Shown: piece after piece, positions 1 through 27,300 of the stretch
How the letters are laid out: every line of letters starts with the position of its first letter
Position numbering within the stretch: the first letter of the stretch is position 1
Source: Atriophallophorus winterbourni
Lineage: Eukaryota; Platyhelminthes; Trematoda; Plagiorchiida; Microphallidae
Direction of reading: 5' to 3'
Assembly (NCBI GenBank): GCA_013407085.1
Contig: JACCGJ010008729.1
Location: 1-64,000 of the forward strand
Length of the DNA: 64,000 nt
Program-made: the position numbers and the translations under genes
The notes under the pieces: model-generated
The model's input: the letters and a program-made list of their open reading frames with translations, nothing else
Database searches by the model: none
What the model was told of the DNA's origin: nothing

Positions 1-1312
1 TGACTGGACGCAGGCAGTAATAATGGGGGTTGCGTGCATGCGGGTTACTTGGACATATCAAAGGCGTTTGATCGCGTGGACCACCCCATACTCTTAGCAA
101 GCTCACGATGTTGGTATCATGGGTGCTTCTTACATGGTTTGAGAAGTTACCTTCTTGATCGCAAGCAACTGACGTATCGATCGTGTGATGTCTGGGGAAA
201 TCGAATCACTAGCGTGTTCCACAAGGTTCGGTAACTGGTCGCTTGTCTTTTTGTCTACCTCAACGACCTTCCGAACTTGTCACAGCCAAATGGTTCTCTT
301 TGCGGATGAGGTTAAAGTTTGGATGCGAACACGTCATCGTGGACTGTTGCGCTTACAAGCGATTTGATGTAATTGACAGCTGGTCGGACGAAACAAAATT
401 TCTTCAACTTCCGAAGTGTAAAATGTTGCAATTAAGGGCAAAGAATTCCCATTCTCATACAACCTGGGATCAAACAAACTTGAATGGCAACAAAGAAAAA
501 GACCGGCGGTGGATGGATTGTGGAGTCTCAAGATAGCTCAATGCGAGCAGTGTAGGCAACCGAGCTAGCCGCAGGCTAGTAATGCTTCGGCGGATTTTCG
601 GAGCATTTTCCGCCGTAAGCATTCCCCATGCTCAGAATACTTATATTAAACCCGGTTGATGGATTACTCAGTGCAAGCTTGGTCACGTGGCTAACAAAAG
701 GAACATGAAGCGACTCGAGAAGATTTATCACAGAGCAACCAAAATGGTTGGCTGCCTCCGCAAACTACCATAGTGAGAATCGACTGAGCGTTTATGTGTA
801 TACAGCTGCGCCGCAGAACGGGTTCGATTCGATCTAATACCAACCTACAAATATGAACACCAAGGCGCACCCTCTGAGACATCTATTTCGCCTCCGGTCA
901 AACCATGTCACACGTACTTACCCATTGGCATTTGATATTCCAAATTCCCACCGGAACTCCCGTCGGTTCTTCTATTCGGTGCGCGTTTGTTTCTTATGGA
1001 ACTCCCTACCGTCAGATGTTGTCCAATCATCTAGTGAAAGGATTTTCAGGAACAAATTGGAAATATTTATGCGTAGTAATTCCACACTACATCCCGTTTA
1101 TTTAACATGATCTTTTTTCAAACGAATAATTTTTTTCATCATACAGCGACAATACATACATTTTTGTAACAGTAAAACTGTCGATTTTCCTATGACTCAA
1201 GTTTAATTTTGTATATATATTAATGGTCCTTATACGAATATCCTGTGGGTGTGTACAGCTACGAGCTTTTTTATACCATAAAATTCCTCGAATCTTGAAT
1301 CTTGAATCTTGA
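1..1312 (+). mobile_element. CR1-like non-LTR retrotransposon fragment with 3' tail (family B)
   Basis: Decayed copy cut by the window start. Around 34-100 the reading YLDISKAFDRVDH is the reverse-transcriptase motif A of CR1/Jockey-type LINEs; later parts are broken by stops and shifts. From 853 to 1107 an open stretch ends in the family's C-terminal signature (RRFFYSVRVCFLWNSLPSD). The 3' part runs to about 1312 and finishes with three copies of the heptamer GAATCTT, the short 3' tandem tail expected of CR1-type elements. The same C-terminus and tail style recur at 14570, 18790, 34080 and 35880. Inactive. The clade name is inferred from motifs only. Confidence 0.75.
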
Positions 1313-1315
1313 AAG

Positions 1316-2053
1316 TAAATTGTGCCAATCTTTATACTAAATAATATATAAAAGTCATTTAAACACCTTCAAGTCTCTCGCCAATCATTTATTTATCTGG
1401 CAAATTAACAGCAGCCGCAAACGGGTAGTTAAAATCTATAAATAACGATAAATCTCACAACGTCATCGTTGATTTGATGCACGAAAGCTTTCTTCGACTC
1501 CATTTCAATGTGATAGAAATAAGTAGATATAAAAAAATCCTGATGCTGAACGAACTCGATAATGAGGCGTAGATGTGCATATCATTGAGTCATCGGTCAG
1601 ACGTAACATTTTAATTGTTTCATGATATTCTTTCCAGAAGCATTTTCCTGATAACATTTGAGGCAATATTGAACTTGTTTTTTCAGAGATCTGTAATTGT
1701 TTGCCGTTTTTATCAACTATAACCGTGAATATGAACTTTAGAATAACGAGTTTTTACAAATGAGTATTTTTCATTTAAAAATTTTTGACGAATAAATGTT
1801 GTTAAATTGTGAATAGAAAATGAAACATTTTCTTTTCATGTTCTGCTTTTGCCATTTTTTCCGGCTGTTACCAGGTAATAATAATGTATTGATCATAATA
1901 CCGTTTCGATTACATAAACAGCTTTTCAGTATAATATACGTTGAAAGACGCTTACTAAGGCCTTTTCATGTTTTTCATATTTATTAATTACTTACATCTT
2001 TTTCTCTCCAGTCGGTGGTCTCCGATAGAATCCGAAATCTCTTGACGTAATTG
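1316..2053. other. AT-rich non-coding stretch 5' of the first candidate exon
   Basis: No convincing exon or repeat was seen. An open minus-strand frame at 1984-2349 is judged a shadow of the plus-strand exons. In the frame of the ATG at 2054 a stop codon lies just upstream (TAA near 2048), so that ATG is either a true start or lies in front of a splice acceptor. Confidence 0.4.
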
Positions 2054-16168
<14,115 letters not shown>

Positions 16169-16892
16169 GTAAAGTAACATCCGCATTTTTGATAGCTAGA
16201 TCGTATTTTCTCGTTTTTATGACACAAACTACTAGCAGGTCTTTAGTAGGTTTGCAAGACGTTTCGGACAATAGATAATCGATTAACACGTCATTAAATT
16301 TGTAGTGATGGTTACGGGAATAAATCTCGTTATGAAATCGTGGCTGGAGAGGCTGTTTACATGGGTTCGGATTTTTATGTTCCGATATGATGCGTCTCTT
16401 CATATTTGTTATTTAGTTGATTTCAGAAAAGTCAGAGATCATAAAATTATATAAGCTATAAGGAATGTTATATATCGTCAATATTAGGCGCTGCTATGCT
16501 TGAATGACGATGTCGTTACCATGCTCAAATGTGTACATGTATTTGAACTTCAGAGTGTATTTGTGATTAGTGTAGGGAATGTGTAATGGTTTCGTGCTAA
16601 GTGCAATTAATAATCAGTGATTGACGCAACAACCACTGTCTGGAATATGAGGTCACCATAACATCCATTCCGCGCCGATAACCAAGAGTACACTTATCGA
16701 GCGGGACCCAGCTCTTAACCACAAAATTACCCAACCGTTCGATTAGTGAGATCCATGTGCTTTCGCGACAAACAGTTACGCGTTGTGTTGCTTTAGAAAA
16801 AAAACCGGCACGAACCTAGAACTTATGGTTAATCACGCTACTCTTAGAGTTACCAACATTGGAACTTGAAGCTGTCCGAAAATCTGTGTTCG

Positions 16893-17025
16893 CATGCACA
16901 AACCCCAATGACCGGTTTCGTGATGTTTGCACTCATCAGGTAAGGACATTACTATCATGATCCGCATACCTTGAAACCGTGTAAAAATGGTTATTAAGTT
17001 GCGTTTGTAAGCTGTTCGATATAAA
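16893..17025 (-). repeat. Hammerhead-repeat family 1, partial copy
   Basis: The minus strand carries CTGATGAG, stem II with one mismatch (GTGC against TCAC), GAAACCGGTC and ATTGGGG. The catalytic core and the ACCGGT palindrome are intact, but stem I is weakened by mismatches next to the cleavage site. Only the part of the unit nearest the hammerhead is left. Confidence 0.7.
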
Positions 17026-17559
17026 CGAAATCGTGTTATGCATTCCGATTTTAACTTTGCAAAATTTCACGATTATCTTTTCGTAGAATTTCACTTCGGG
17101 AGATACGAAGCGGATCCCACGATACGACGATGATCGGAACCGTTGCATGCCAAAATGATATTTTTAAGCAACCGCTTGATTCAGTGCTGCCTGAACATCT
17201 CGTTTGAAAATGAGATTCGCGCAAATTCGTTCAACCGAAACATTCCGATTTGCGCGTTTTCTGTTTGTCAACTTGTTCTCTGATACCAAAATACTTATTA
17301 TTTTCTTCTAATCACTCGTTCTGACGAGTTTTTCTAGACATTGGTTCTGAGCTCGAATCCATCGGTCCGATTAGTGCAACTTGTGGCAACTGTGAATTCT
17401 ATTATTTATATATTCATAGAGGTTGGAATTGTAAATCACACTAGATTCTGAGCGTATGATTTTTCTGCAAGGCCTGCTGTTTGAAACCGATCATAACTGA
17501 GAAAAAATCTACAACCGACATCAAATCCGAAATGCTGGATGGTCAAAACCTTTTAATGT

Positions 17560-18075
17560 TTGCGTGTTCGAATAAGATCCTCGGGTTTTAATGGATGTTT
17601 GATAGGATGATTTTTAGAGTGAATATCTATAAATGCCAACATACGATCGCTTCGAACTTCTTGTTGTATAATAACTTGTAGTTTTACTTCAGACATTCTC
17701 AATTGAAAAGGAAAATTCTTGTAACATGAGAAGATTCTATATCCTATCGATGAGTTCAATATCTTTCCGCAGCCAGTGTGCCCGTATCTGGGTTGAACAT
17801 TAGTAACAGGACGCACAACGATATTTAGTATCCATGAAAATTTTTCGGGATTGAAACTTCTGAATATTTCAATTTCACCGGCAAAGAGTATAAAATTACA
17901 CCCACTTCCACTGTATCATTCATATACACCAAATAGAAGAGGGTCAACGCCAATACACCTCGCGGAATTCCACTTGAAACCTCTATTTTTCTGGAAAGGC
18001 TTCTTCCAACAGTCAGTTAGTCCCTTAACCAATTCCGCAACATTTCCGATTATTTCGTATGCTTTGAACTCTTGA
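17560..18075 (-). mobile_element. Decayed reverse-transcriptase fragment (CR1-like)
   Basis: A reverse-strand reading around 17880-17980 keeps the outline of the LINE RT block normally read as GVPQGSVLGPLLFLIYINDL (here close to GIPRG...TLFYLVYMND) with several stops. The boundaries are guesses. Confidence 0.35.
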
Positions 18076-18789
18076 TTAAAAGGTCAAGATTGATTGATTG
18101 GATTGAAATTTCATTTTCCACCAGACTTTCGTTCGGTCACTCAGCCATTCGGTACTACATACGTAATCAAAAACAAACACCGTGTGATCACCATTTTTCC
18201 CAGTGGAAACAAGAATTTTGTAATATGGACATCCATTGGTTGACGTTAAAACAAGCAAGAGTTAAAAGTTTTTCAAGACCTTGTCTACGATTTGATTGGT
18301 GTACGTCATTGTGCAGTGGTGTGAACTTCATATACGTCTTGAATGTATATTCAAACTACTGCTGAGAGAGTTCGCTTCTTAAATAAAGACGTTGGAAATT
18401 AAAATCGCTTATAATTAGTAATTTAAAACTCTGGCGGCTTGAAACATACAGTAAGAATTCGATTCATTTATCTTCTGGTCTGTGTTACAATCTAGCGACA
18501 ATGGTGAGTCAGTGGACCTGGCTACGCAGTTGTTTATCGATCGGTAGCGATCAATGCAGTGAAATCATGCGACCAAAAGAACAAAAAGTGAAGGTGTTTC
18601 AGTTAACTTGATGTAGTCCTGCGAATTTTGATCTGACATAGTTAAAAGAACTATGAATCGAATGAAAATGACGAGAACTTCCTAACAGTATTCAAACAGA
18701 TATCATATTCTTAATGGTGATCGATAATTGAGTGTAATACGAATGGTGCATTTTAGTGGATTTACTTTGCACAAAGCAGATACCCCCAC

Positions 18790-19395
18790 GGATAATCTAC
18801 ACCTATATCAAGCCAGCAATGGAGTACGCTGTTCAAGCATGGTTCCTATGGTTAATAAAGACATGACCTTGCTGCAACGCCTATGCCACCGCGCTACAAA
18901 ACTGTGCCCGGACTCTACAACAGACCATATGAAGCGAGGATTGAACTCTGAAACCTCTTTGACTTTTCGTACCGTCGTGTCAGGAGTGACTTGATCCTGC
19001 TGTTCAACATTCTGCATACAGTGGATAATCCACTTGAACACCTGTTTCATCAGCAAGAAGCACGTGGTAGCAGATCGCATGGCTACAAGTTAATTATTCC
19101 ACACTCCAGATCAAATTGTCGAAGGTTTTTCTTTGCTGTCCGAGTTTGTTTTATATGTAACTCTCTGCCCCCACATATCATTTACGCATCAAGCCTAAAC
19201 AGTTCAAGACTGAACTAAAAAAATCTATGTTGACAAAATGACCACTCGCACCTGAATACACATGCTGACACTCCATATTGATAAAACATTTGTGGTGTTT
19301 TTATGCATTCCTGATATTTATAGTCTATGATTACTGTAAAGTATTTGCTTTTTGGACCATTAAAACGTTGAACTTTGAAACGGGTATATTCGAAC
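18790..19395 (+). mobile_element. CR1-like family B, 3' fragment
   Basis: A frame-broken C-terminal region parallels 34087-34506: a YAVQAWFLW-like start, a run of histidine/arginine-rich sequence, then LSKVFLCCPSLFYM-like readings of the RVCFxWNSLP block. The 3' end near 19360 has GACCATTAAAACGTTGAACTT, similar to the tails at 1290 and 34640. 5' truncated, inactive. Confidence 0.6.
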
Positions 19396-19399
19396 CGAG

Positions 19400-20700
19400 C
19401 GAACTTAAGTGAGTGCAATGACCAGTGTAACACTTAGCTCTGAGAAATGAGTGAGGATCTAAATGCAAATGTATGAGAGCACAACTTTATGAGCCCACAT
19501 TGCGAGGAATCGTGTTGTAACACCCTTTTAATCCTATCGCTTAAAGGACTCTTATATGCATTCCTCGAATACTAAACTTATAAATACGATAACACACCAC
19601 GACTTACGCGTGCACGCGGCAGTCAAGCCACATGAGAACAGCTAAATAACCAAACTATTCGTTCTTCTAACGTTGGCGTATTCCGTTCACACGGAATAAG
19701 TTTTTGCATTCCTATATCGAGATGAAATATTACCATTGTCTATAGCCATAAAACCATGTGCAACGATGATTTTGCTGTGGACATCAGAATGGGTATATGA
19801 GCAAACTTTCTTCACTCCTGCGCAGTGTTGAGAAATGCTTCTATTGTCGCATGACAGTAATAGACATAAGGAATCTGTTTTACTGATGGAATCCTATTTA
19901 TCAACGCTACTTTATTAGCCTTTTTAAGTGCTCTCTTTTCTAGGTTAGCAATGCAGGCCCATTTTGAGGACGGTCTACCAGAAGTCGATAAAAGCTATGT
20001 GTAACACACGATTTAATGCAAGTTTTCGCAGCAAATCAAATACAATTTTAGCTGTAATGGAATTTCATATATGCTCAATATACCCTTCTATTTCTTTCAT
20101 AAAAGTGGAAGATTTAACCTGAATTGCACTTTGAATTATTACGATTGAAATCTTCGTGCTTCAACAGTTTTTAATCGGTGCCCAGTTTACATTCGTCGGA
20201 TTTATAAAACGGTTGGCTGTTGAAAAATATGACCAAAGAAATTGAAGTATGACCGATTCTGTTATTCTAGATTTTATGGATACAAAGAGAAATCCAGAGT
20301 AAGGATTAACATTTTAACCAAGCTAGTTGGTTGATAGGTTGGCCAGCATAATAGTAACAACACTTGCCGTTTCAAAGCATTTTTCAAAACCTTGATAATC
20401 ATTTATTTTATCGGGCTGGATATTCGGCAGAGAAAAATAAGATTGCTACAGATACAGATACAGTAACTGCAACGCATGTGCTCGAGCGGTTTGTGTGTGA
20501 ACTTGTTCTTCAAATCCGGGTCATGATGTTCCAAAGTATTCCGCATTAACGTGAAGTTGTGTTAAACTGTGTGAAATAATCAGCAGTCGGTTGATTGGTG
20601 TAAACCTGAAACGAAAGTGTGAAGCGCGATGACTATATCAAATACGAATTATTGATCAATCGACGAATATAAAAGAAATATATCAACAGAAAGTGGCGGT
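19400..20700. other. AT-rich intergenic stretch
   Basis: No exon, RNA gene or recognisable element was seen. It lies 3' of both gene 1 (as far as read) and the RIBC gene, so the unread last exons of either may be here or beyond. Confidence 0.35.
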
Positions 20701-20709
20701 AATATTGTT

Positions 20710-20880
20710 GTTCGTTATGTGTACTATACTGTGCGCTGTTAGAGAGATTGTCACTCCCGAATCGGACTGTTTAGTCCTTCTAAAAGCTGGGGAGCGTGAA
20801 GCCATCATGCGTTTGAGATGTACATCCATGGTGGACATCGACCGAAGGAGGCTAACAATAACTAAAACAAAACTTACAGT
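20710..20880 (+). mobile_element. RTE-like LINE, 3' terminal fragment
   Basis: Aligns with the 3' end of the better copy at 41880-42010: GAGAGATTGTCACTCCCGAA, ACTGTTTAGTC, then GATGTACATCCATGGTGGAC. It covers the C-terminal zinc-finger codons and 3' end only. Confidence 0.6.
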
Positions 20881-21185
20881 CAATGGATGTTTCTGATACA
20901 CAATAGTATATCACAGTTCCATGTTCTGATTTGAAATCCTTGCTTAATCATAATGTTCCTCAAAGAAATATATAAAGAAATTTTCGATTGGCAGCCGTTA
21001 ACCTAATGGTATTCACTTAGCGCAGCGAGATATGTCAACTCTCGTAATATTCAATAGTTTTACATCCTAACTCACGTTCTCGTAATCACAACGTAAAAGT
21101 GGGACCATGTGAAGCAACTAGTTCATAATATAAATACAGATGGTTTGCTTGAATAAAGTGTGTCTCAAAAGAACGATCGTCTTAC

Positions 21186-21374
21186 TTCTTCCTCCAAATA
21201 TTTCTGATATGCTTTCTGGTCGATGGCCAACCGCAGGTTTTCTTCCGCCAGCTTTTTCTTTAATTGCTTTGTCGACCTTTCGAGTTCTTTTTCCAAAAGC
21301 AATCCAAGTCGAGCTGTTTTCACTCGTTGTTCGTCCCATTGGGCATCACGCAATTTTTCCTCTTCCAACAATTT
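21186..21374 (-). CDS. RIBC-family gene, exon 5
   Basis: Phase 0/0, 63 codons, acceptor TTTCATGTAG, donor GTAAGA. It encodes KLLEEEKLRDAQWDEQRVKT and ends RLAIDQKAYQKYLEEE, the family's C-terminal coiled coil. Other members continue for about 16-18 residues after this point; that last exon was looked for down to about 13 kb and not found. Confidence 0.85.
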
Positions 21375-24300
21375 CTACATGAAATCATACTTTAGTTCAC
21401 GGAAAACCACGTCTTTTGTTTTTACTTTACAAAGTCACAAAATAATGACGTGTCCTCCAATTTTGTGCTTTTAAAATATGAATTTGTTGAATAATTCACT
21501 ATCATTGTAATGTTCGCAGAGTGTAAAACAAGGATTTTCCTTTAGCGAGTTTAAATGATACTCCACTAACCGTGGGTGCGGCTACGGGCGATAAAGTTGG
21601 TCACTCTCATATATTTGAAAGTGCTTAGCAGTATCATTGACGTTGTTTCAAATAATAAAGGATATTTTGTTGAGTGACTTTAAAGGAACGTGTTAATTGG
21701 TTTAATTTCCTCGAATCATCCGTATTTTGGCATTTTGGGTCAATTTTATAGAGTACAATTTCCTTCAGACTCAGAAAACATTATCAGTTATATTTGTGCC
21801 CGCATATCTGAGAAAATATACAGTTAATATGGAAATATCAACGGAAACATATCAAGAGTAAGACTCGATCATTTTTCCTATGTATACGCTTACTGCTACC
21901 AGCCTCAATGAAGCAATGAGCCATATGTACAACAACATCCTGGCTCTGTTAGTAATTGATAGAGATTTCGGGAAGACAGCAATTCAGTGGACCGTATATT
22001 TCACGCTTACCTGGATGATGGCGATGAAAATAATTCAAACTGCCCACCAAACGTCTCAAGAATCAATCAATCATATTACTATTTATCTTTATGAGTAGTT
22101 CAAATAACAAAATTATCAGAATATTTTTTTATTCCAGCAAAATATAATTTTTAGTGTTCTTTTTGTTTAATCAAGAAATGACGTGCAATGTAGTCTCAGC
22201 TACAAGTAATCTGGGAAAAATTTAGAAAGACACATCGAAAACCCCGTAGTAGAATCTATGTAATGACAATAGTTAAGTGGTTAATCGTCATTATCGTGAA
22301 CATGGTTATTTGTGAACATTACCAACTGTTTAACTGCCATACAAATATGAAAATATGATAAAAAATAGATGTGCGAAATGGGAGTTACAGCTAGTGAAGC
22401 TGTGAAAGTTTATGTAGAGACACTATGAGTTGAGACGTTTGAACCTCGAATAAAACAAGCATTCAACCAAGTGTTGTGAAGGAGTAGAGCGAGATCAAAT
22501 TGACATCATCATTACGGATTTGACTGTCATGCCACATAGAATTCGTTTCTAGCAAATCTACGTGACAACAAAAAAGAATAATCAAACACAACTAGAAGGA
22601 GATTCCATCAAGTCCTCCGAACTCCAAAATATCTTCTTGGAGAAAAAGCAATAAGCTTAACAAAACCCACAAGATGATGAGGTATATGGAGTATAATGTA
22701 TGACATATATCGTATAACCATCGGAAATTTAATAGGGACAGTTATATAGTGCATTGTTCACTTAGCTTTGAAGTGAAAACCTCAACTTATTTCGAGTGCA
22801 TGATTTCTACAGTCAAATCGTTCCAGGTGGAACAAATTCTAACCGAGAAAAAGTTACGACGATTACCAAGCGACTAGATTCAAGATTCAAAAATTTATGT
22901 TCACAAAATGCACGTGGCTTCACAATTACAATATCATAATAAATTTTCGTTCATGAAAAATGAATAACAAATAATTATGTGGTGTCACGTGTAGTCCAGT
23001 GGAATACTTATCACGAGTCGGTGTTAAATCGTTATTCAACAAATAAGTGTCCAAATTTCGAATGAAAGTTTCGACACATGTATTTCAAAGAAAACAGACA
23101 CGTACAGAATCAAAATATCGGCTACAGCTGACGCGGGAATGAAGAATTTGTAGTGTCGCTGAGTGGCTGCGTGTATGTTGTGATTCACGGTATTCGACTA
23201 TATGTTTAAAGGATTATGTGAGATATTTAATGTTAGTATCACATCACTCCGAAGGTTTATTTGACGGTTTGTTGGGTGCTTCAGTTTTTGCAATGGTTCC
23301 TCGTACGTTAGTTTCCGGAAACCACTTACGAGTTTGGTTTGCAAGATGGTATATTTTATCAAGCAATAGTATATACGTTTTTAACCATGGAGTCCAAGTT
23401 TACGAAGCATGCTCCATGGCTGAAATTAAGTAGGCTTTCATGATGGTGGACAACTTTTCGTAGCAGCATACATAGAAGTTTGGAAGCTTGTAGATAACCT
23501 CAAAATGCATGCTTTTCTTTAGACTGTCGTATACTCAGACTCTAAGATCCCTTTCTGACTCGGTCCAGCGCTAATTTATCTCCCAAAGTGATATTGGTAA
23601 TGGAATGGCTTACAAATGGAAATTGAACGGCAGTTTATTCCGTTCATGGTTCCATTCATGGTGAGAATCTAAATCACTTCGCAACCATACATAGTCCACA
23701 GTTGATTTTATCCGCGTTCAAAGTTCAATATCAGCGAAGAGAATCACCTTGCACGACAGCGTCTCTGGTAGGTCGTTGATGTAAACCCACAAAAGTAATG
23801 GCCGTACTTGCTGTATGCCCGTGATTGTACTCCGTTGATTAGAATGATCGCCATGCGCCCACTGAGCGAACTCTCAATCCCATCTGCTCCAGCTTTTGTA
23901 GTGGTTGAAAATGTTCAACTCTGTCAAAAGCTTTAGACATTCCCAGATAGCAAGTGTGGATGCTAGCTCCTTCGTCAACCGCTTGAGCCCAGTCCTTTAA
24001 CACCGCCAACAAGTTTGTCATGCATGAGCGAGATTTAGGAAAACCATACTGCGCTATAGATAGTATATTTTGTGATTCCAAGTGATGAACTATTTTTTCC
24101 GTCATTATTCGCTCTAGAACTTTGGATATCACAGGAAGTAAGATCATAGGACGGTAGATGAGTTAAACTACCCCTGTTGTCCAATCTGTTGGCACCACTC
24201 AATCGGTTAGAAAACGTTTAAAAAATTCAATTAACGGTTCACACAGCTGCTGGTCACAGGATTTCGGTACAGTTGATGTAATTCTGTCAGAACCAGGGAA

Positions 24301-27300
24301 GTTCCTAGGTTTCATTCGACACAAATGTCGTTGTATAATCGTTGAATTGATCTTCCGATCAGGATTGCGAATCTTCATGCACTGAAGACGTTCTTGATAG
24401 TATAGAGCCACACCACCGCCTTTTACTTTACTTTACTTTCGTGCGACTATCTCCTCCTGGTGAATGAGTCGGCTTAGTTGACGTCCCGGATTGCAGCCAC
24501 CCACGCTCGGCGGTTAGGAGCGAGACCCGCGCAGATTTTAAGCCTTTTCGTGGCGATTGTTCCGTAAGAGTATCATGTTGGGGATCCAAAGTTCGTTTTC
24601 AGTCATACAAGATTGAAACCAGGTTTCATTAACAGCGACGAGGCCGGATGAGTATTGTTTGCACAGTTCCGTTAGCTCAGTCAATTTATTAATCAAAATT
24701 TGGGAATTCGTATAGAGACATTTTGTGAGCTTTTAGCGTGTAACATTGAGTCAGTATTTATTGGTCCGACTTAGTCACACCGGACCTTTGTCGTTTTCTG
24801 AAACAAATTGAGGTATTTTCGCTGGCGACTTCGTGACAGTCTCGGATGATTTTGCAGAGGAAATATGCAATTTGACCTCAGCACAGGCTTTGGGATTGTA
24901 TAATCTAATTTTCAGGTAATCTAATCTGAACAATTTTAGTTCCGTTCTAACAGAATCGGCAGTAACCTCTGAGTCTGGAATCAAAGGTACATTAATGACG
25001 TTTTTTTATCAATTCATTCAATTGATGAATTCCTGATTCCAGTTCATTTAAACGTGTTTCAATTTCATTGTCACCAGTGTTTTGTACAGAGAATGTCACT
25101 ATCGGTCTGGCCTTGCATGTCTGGCAGACGTAACAAACACCGGACAAATATCTCCATTAATAATTGATACTAAATCCGAGGTCAGCGATTTGTCGCATTT
25201 TGCGTGTACTCTCAACAAACAGGCATAACAGACTTCGTTTTAGGCCTTACCGCCTTTTGGCAAAACATGCAGCCCGATGCGCTTTGTTGCCTTTTCCGGG
25301 TCATCCGGCAAGTGTTGTGAAAAGCACTGTTCAGTGGTGTGTGCACAGGCAGTGATTCTGTCGAGCGATCTAAGATGAATATCGTGAGCGCGACAAAATG
25401 CGGTGATCACTAATAAGAGCAAAATCAGAATTGATTCCGGCGATACGCTTCGGTTGTTGATCGCACGATTTTAAATATATAACCAGTCGACGGCGAAGAA
25501 TAAGATCTTTCCGATGACCCTAATCCCTTTGAGGACCTGAAGAGTATTAACAGCGTTGCACGCGTAGATCCAATATGGAAAAATCACGAAAAATCCGAAT
25601 TTGCGATTATAATCGAATAATATGAGAGTGTTATATCCATTCGAGGGGATTACAACAGGGTATAGTATATCTACGTACGTGTACGTGTGAGAACAGTATA
25701 TCCTGATAATCAGGAGCTCAAAATAATGCGTTCGCACGGCACGAATGATCGTATTGATTGAAATTTACACATGACAATATTATTTAGGTTATTGGCCAAC
25801 TGTGCTCCTTGCAGTTATTGGTGGGTAGATGTGATATCTTAGAACCGCTGGGCATGAAGTGAATTTAACAGGCTGACGTTTGCGACAGACATTCAAAGTG
25901 AAATAATACACAGAATGATGAGAATTATTGAATGTTTATAAAAACGACGGTCTAAGTCGAAAACTGCATATTTCTTACTTGGCAGCAACTAAGTTGCGGA
26001 TTGTAGAAATCCTCTTTCCTCGATTGGTTTAAAACATGGAAAATGAGACAATATTAATGTCTAATCGTGTAACCCTCCAGTGATCCTGAATTATGTTGAA
26101 TAATTTCATATACTCGAAATCTCAACATGATATTAACCATAATTTCAATAATAACATGAAGAATATTTGTTATGTAATTAAAGAGAATGTGTACAAATAA
26201 GCATTTACACTAAATTTACCCGATAACTAAACCACTAATGTCCGTTTCGCTTTTCCTTAAACTTCATAAACGTGCCTCTTCCATGTCATGTTCAATGTTA
26301 CCTTTAACGTGTTATGTGAGCACTTTTTTGCAATAATTAATATACAATGTGCTGCATATCGCCACTCCTATGTGGGAAACAATCTCGGAACAGCATTTTG
26401 CTTTTGGTTGAATAAAAAATGTTCACATAAATATAGTCTATAGTCGCAGGATATAAATTACATCAATCTATTACTTAAAGTTAAATTTATTATTGGATTA
26501 GAAGAAACAGACCTTTAAATTTACATTTTAAAATTTTATCGCTGAACGAATGGCCCTCGTTAGTCAGAATCTATGAGTTATTGTACAATTCGACACTTTG
26601 AATGAATTCTTGAAATCATTTACTGAATGGAACGTCAGTCGATGGAAAAATGTAATTCAACTGAAATATGTACGCTGATATCAATTACTTCAAAAACAAT
26701 AATAATGCCTAACTGCCCACGTACTCTCTTCTCTTCCATTTGCTCTTGTTGAGTTTTGTGAATTTCAGCAATTTTCTCAGGGGGCATTCCTTTGAAGCGA
26801 TCCACGACATACCGATCCGGTCCAAAAGCAGATATAGCTTGAGCTGGATTCTCGGATAGAAGGTCGCTGTAGATTGCGTTGCAAATTTCAGTCATATTGT
26901 CATCTTGTTCTTGTTTCTTCTTTTCCAACATCTTTTGCTCTTGTTCTGCTTTCAGTGCTTCGTTGAATCGTTGCACTGCGAGGTTTATTGCTCGACGACA
27001 TTGTTCTTCGGCCTTTGCAAGTTCACAAACGCGTTGATCTAACTCTCGACGCTTCAGGTCGTTGAGTCTTCAAAAGGTAACATATTTTAAACAATGTTAG
27101 TAATATATTATTCACCACACGTGCCTACCTACCTATGAAAAAGAGCCATTCAAATATAGGTGGAGAACCTGCGCATCTGATAACTACAAATAGCGTTCAA
27201 ATGAATAATTCACATGCATACATTTCCACCAAACACAAGCTCACATCGGTTTCGTACATTTTACATTCAAAAGGCAGAGCCAGTGAGAATAGGATCTACA

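Noticed and set aside
17180..17400. Possible last exon of gene 1 (after TTGATTCAG near 17179, or after TTTTTCTAG near 17335)
   Set aside because: Both have acceptors and short open frames, but phase and composition do not decide between them, and neither looks clearly coding.
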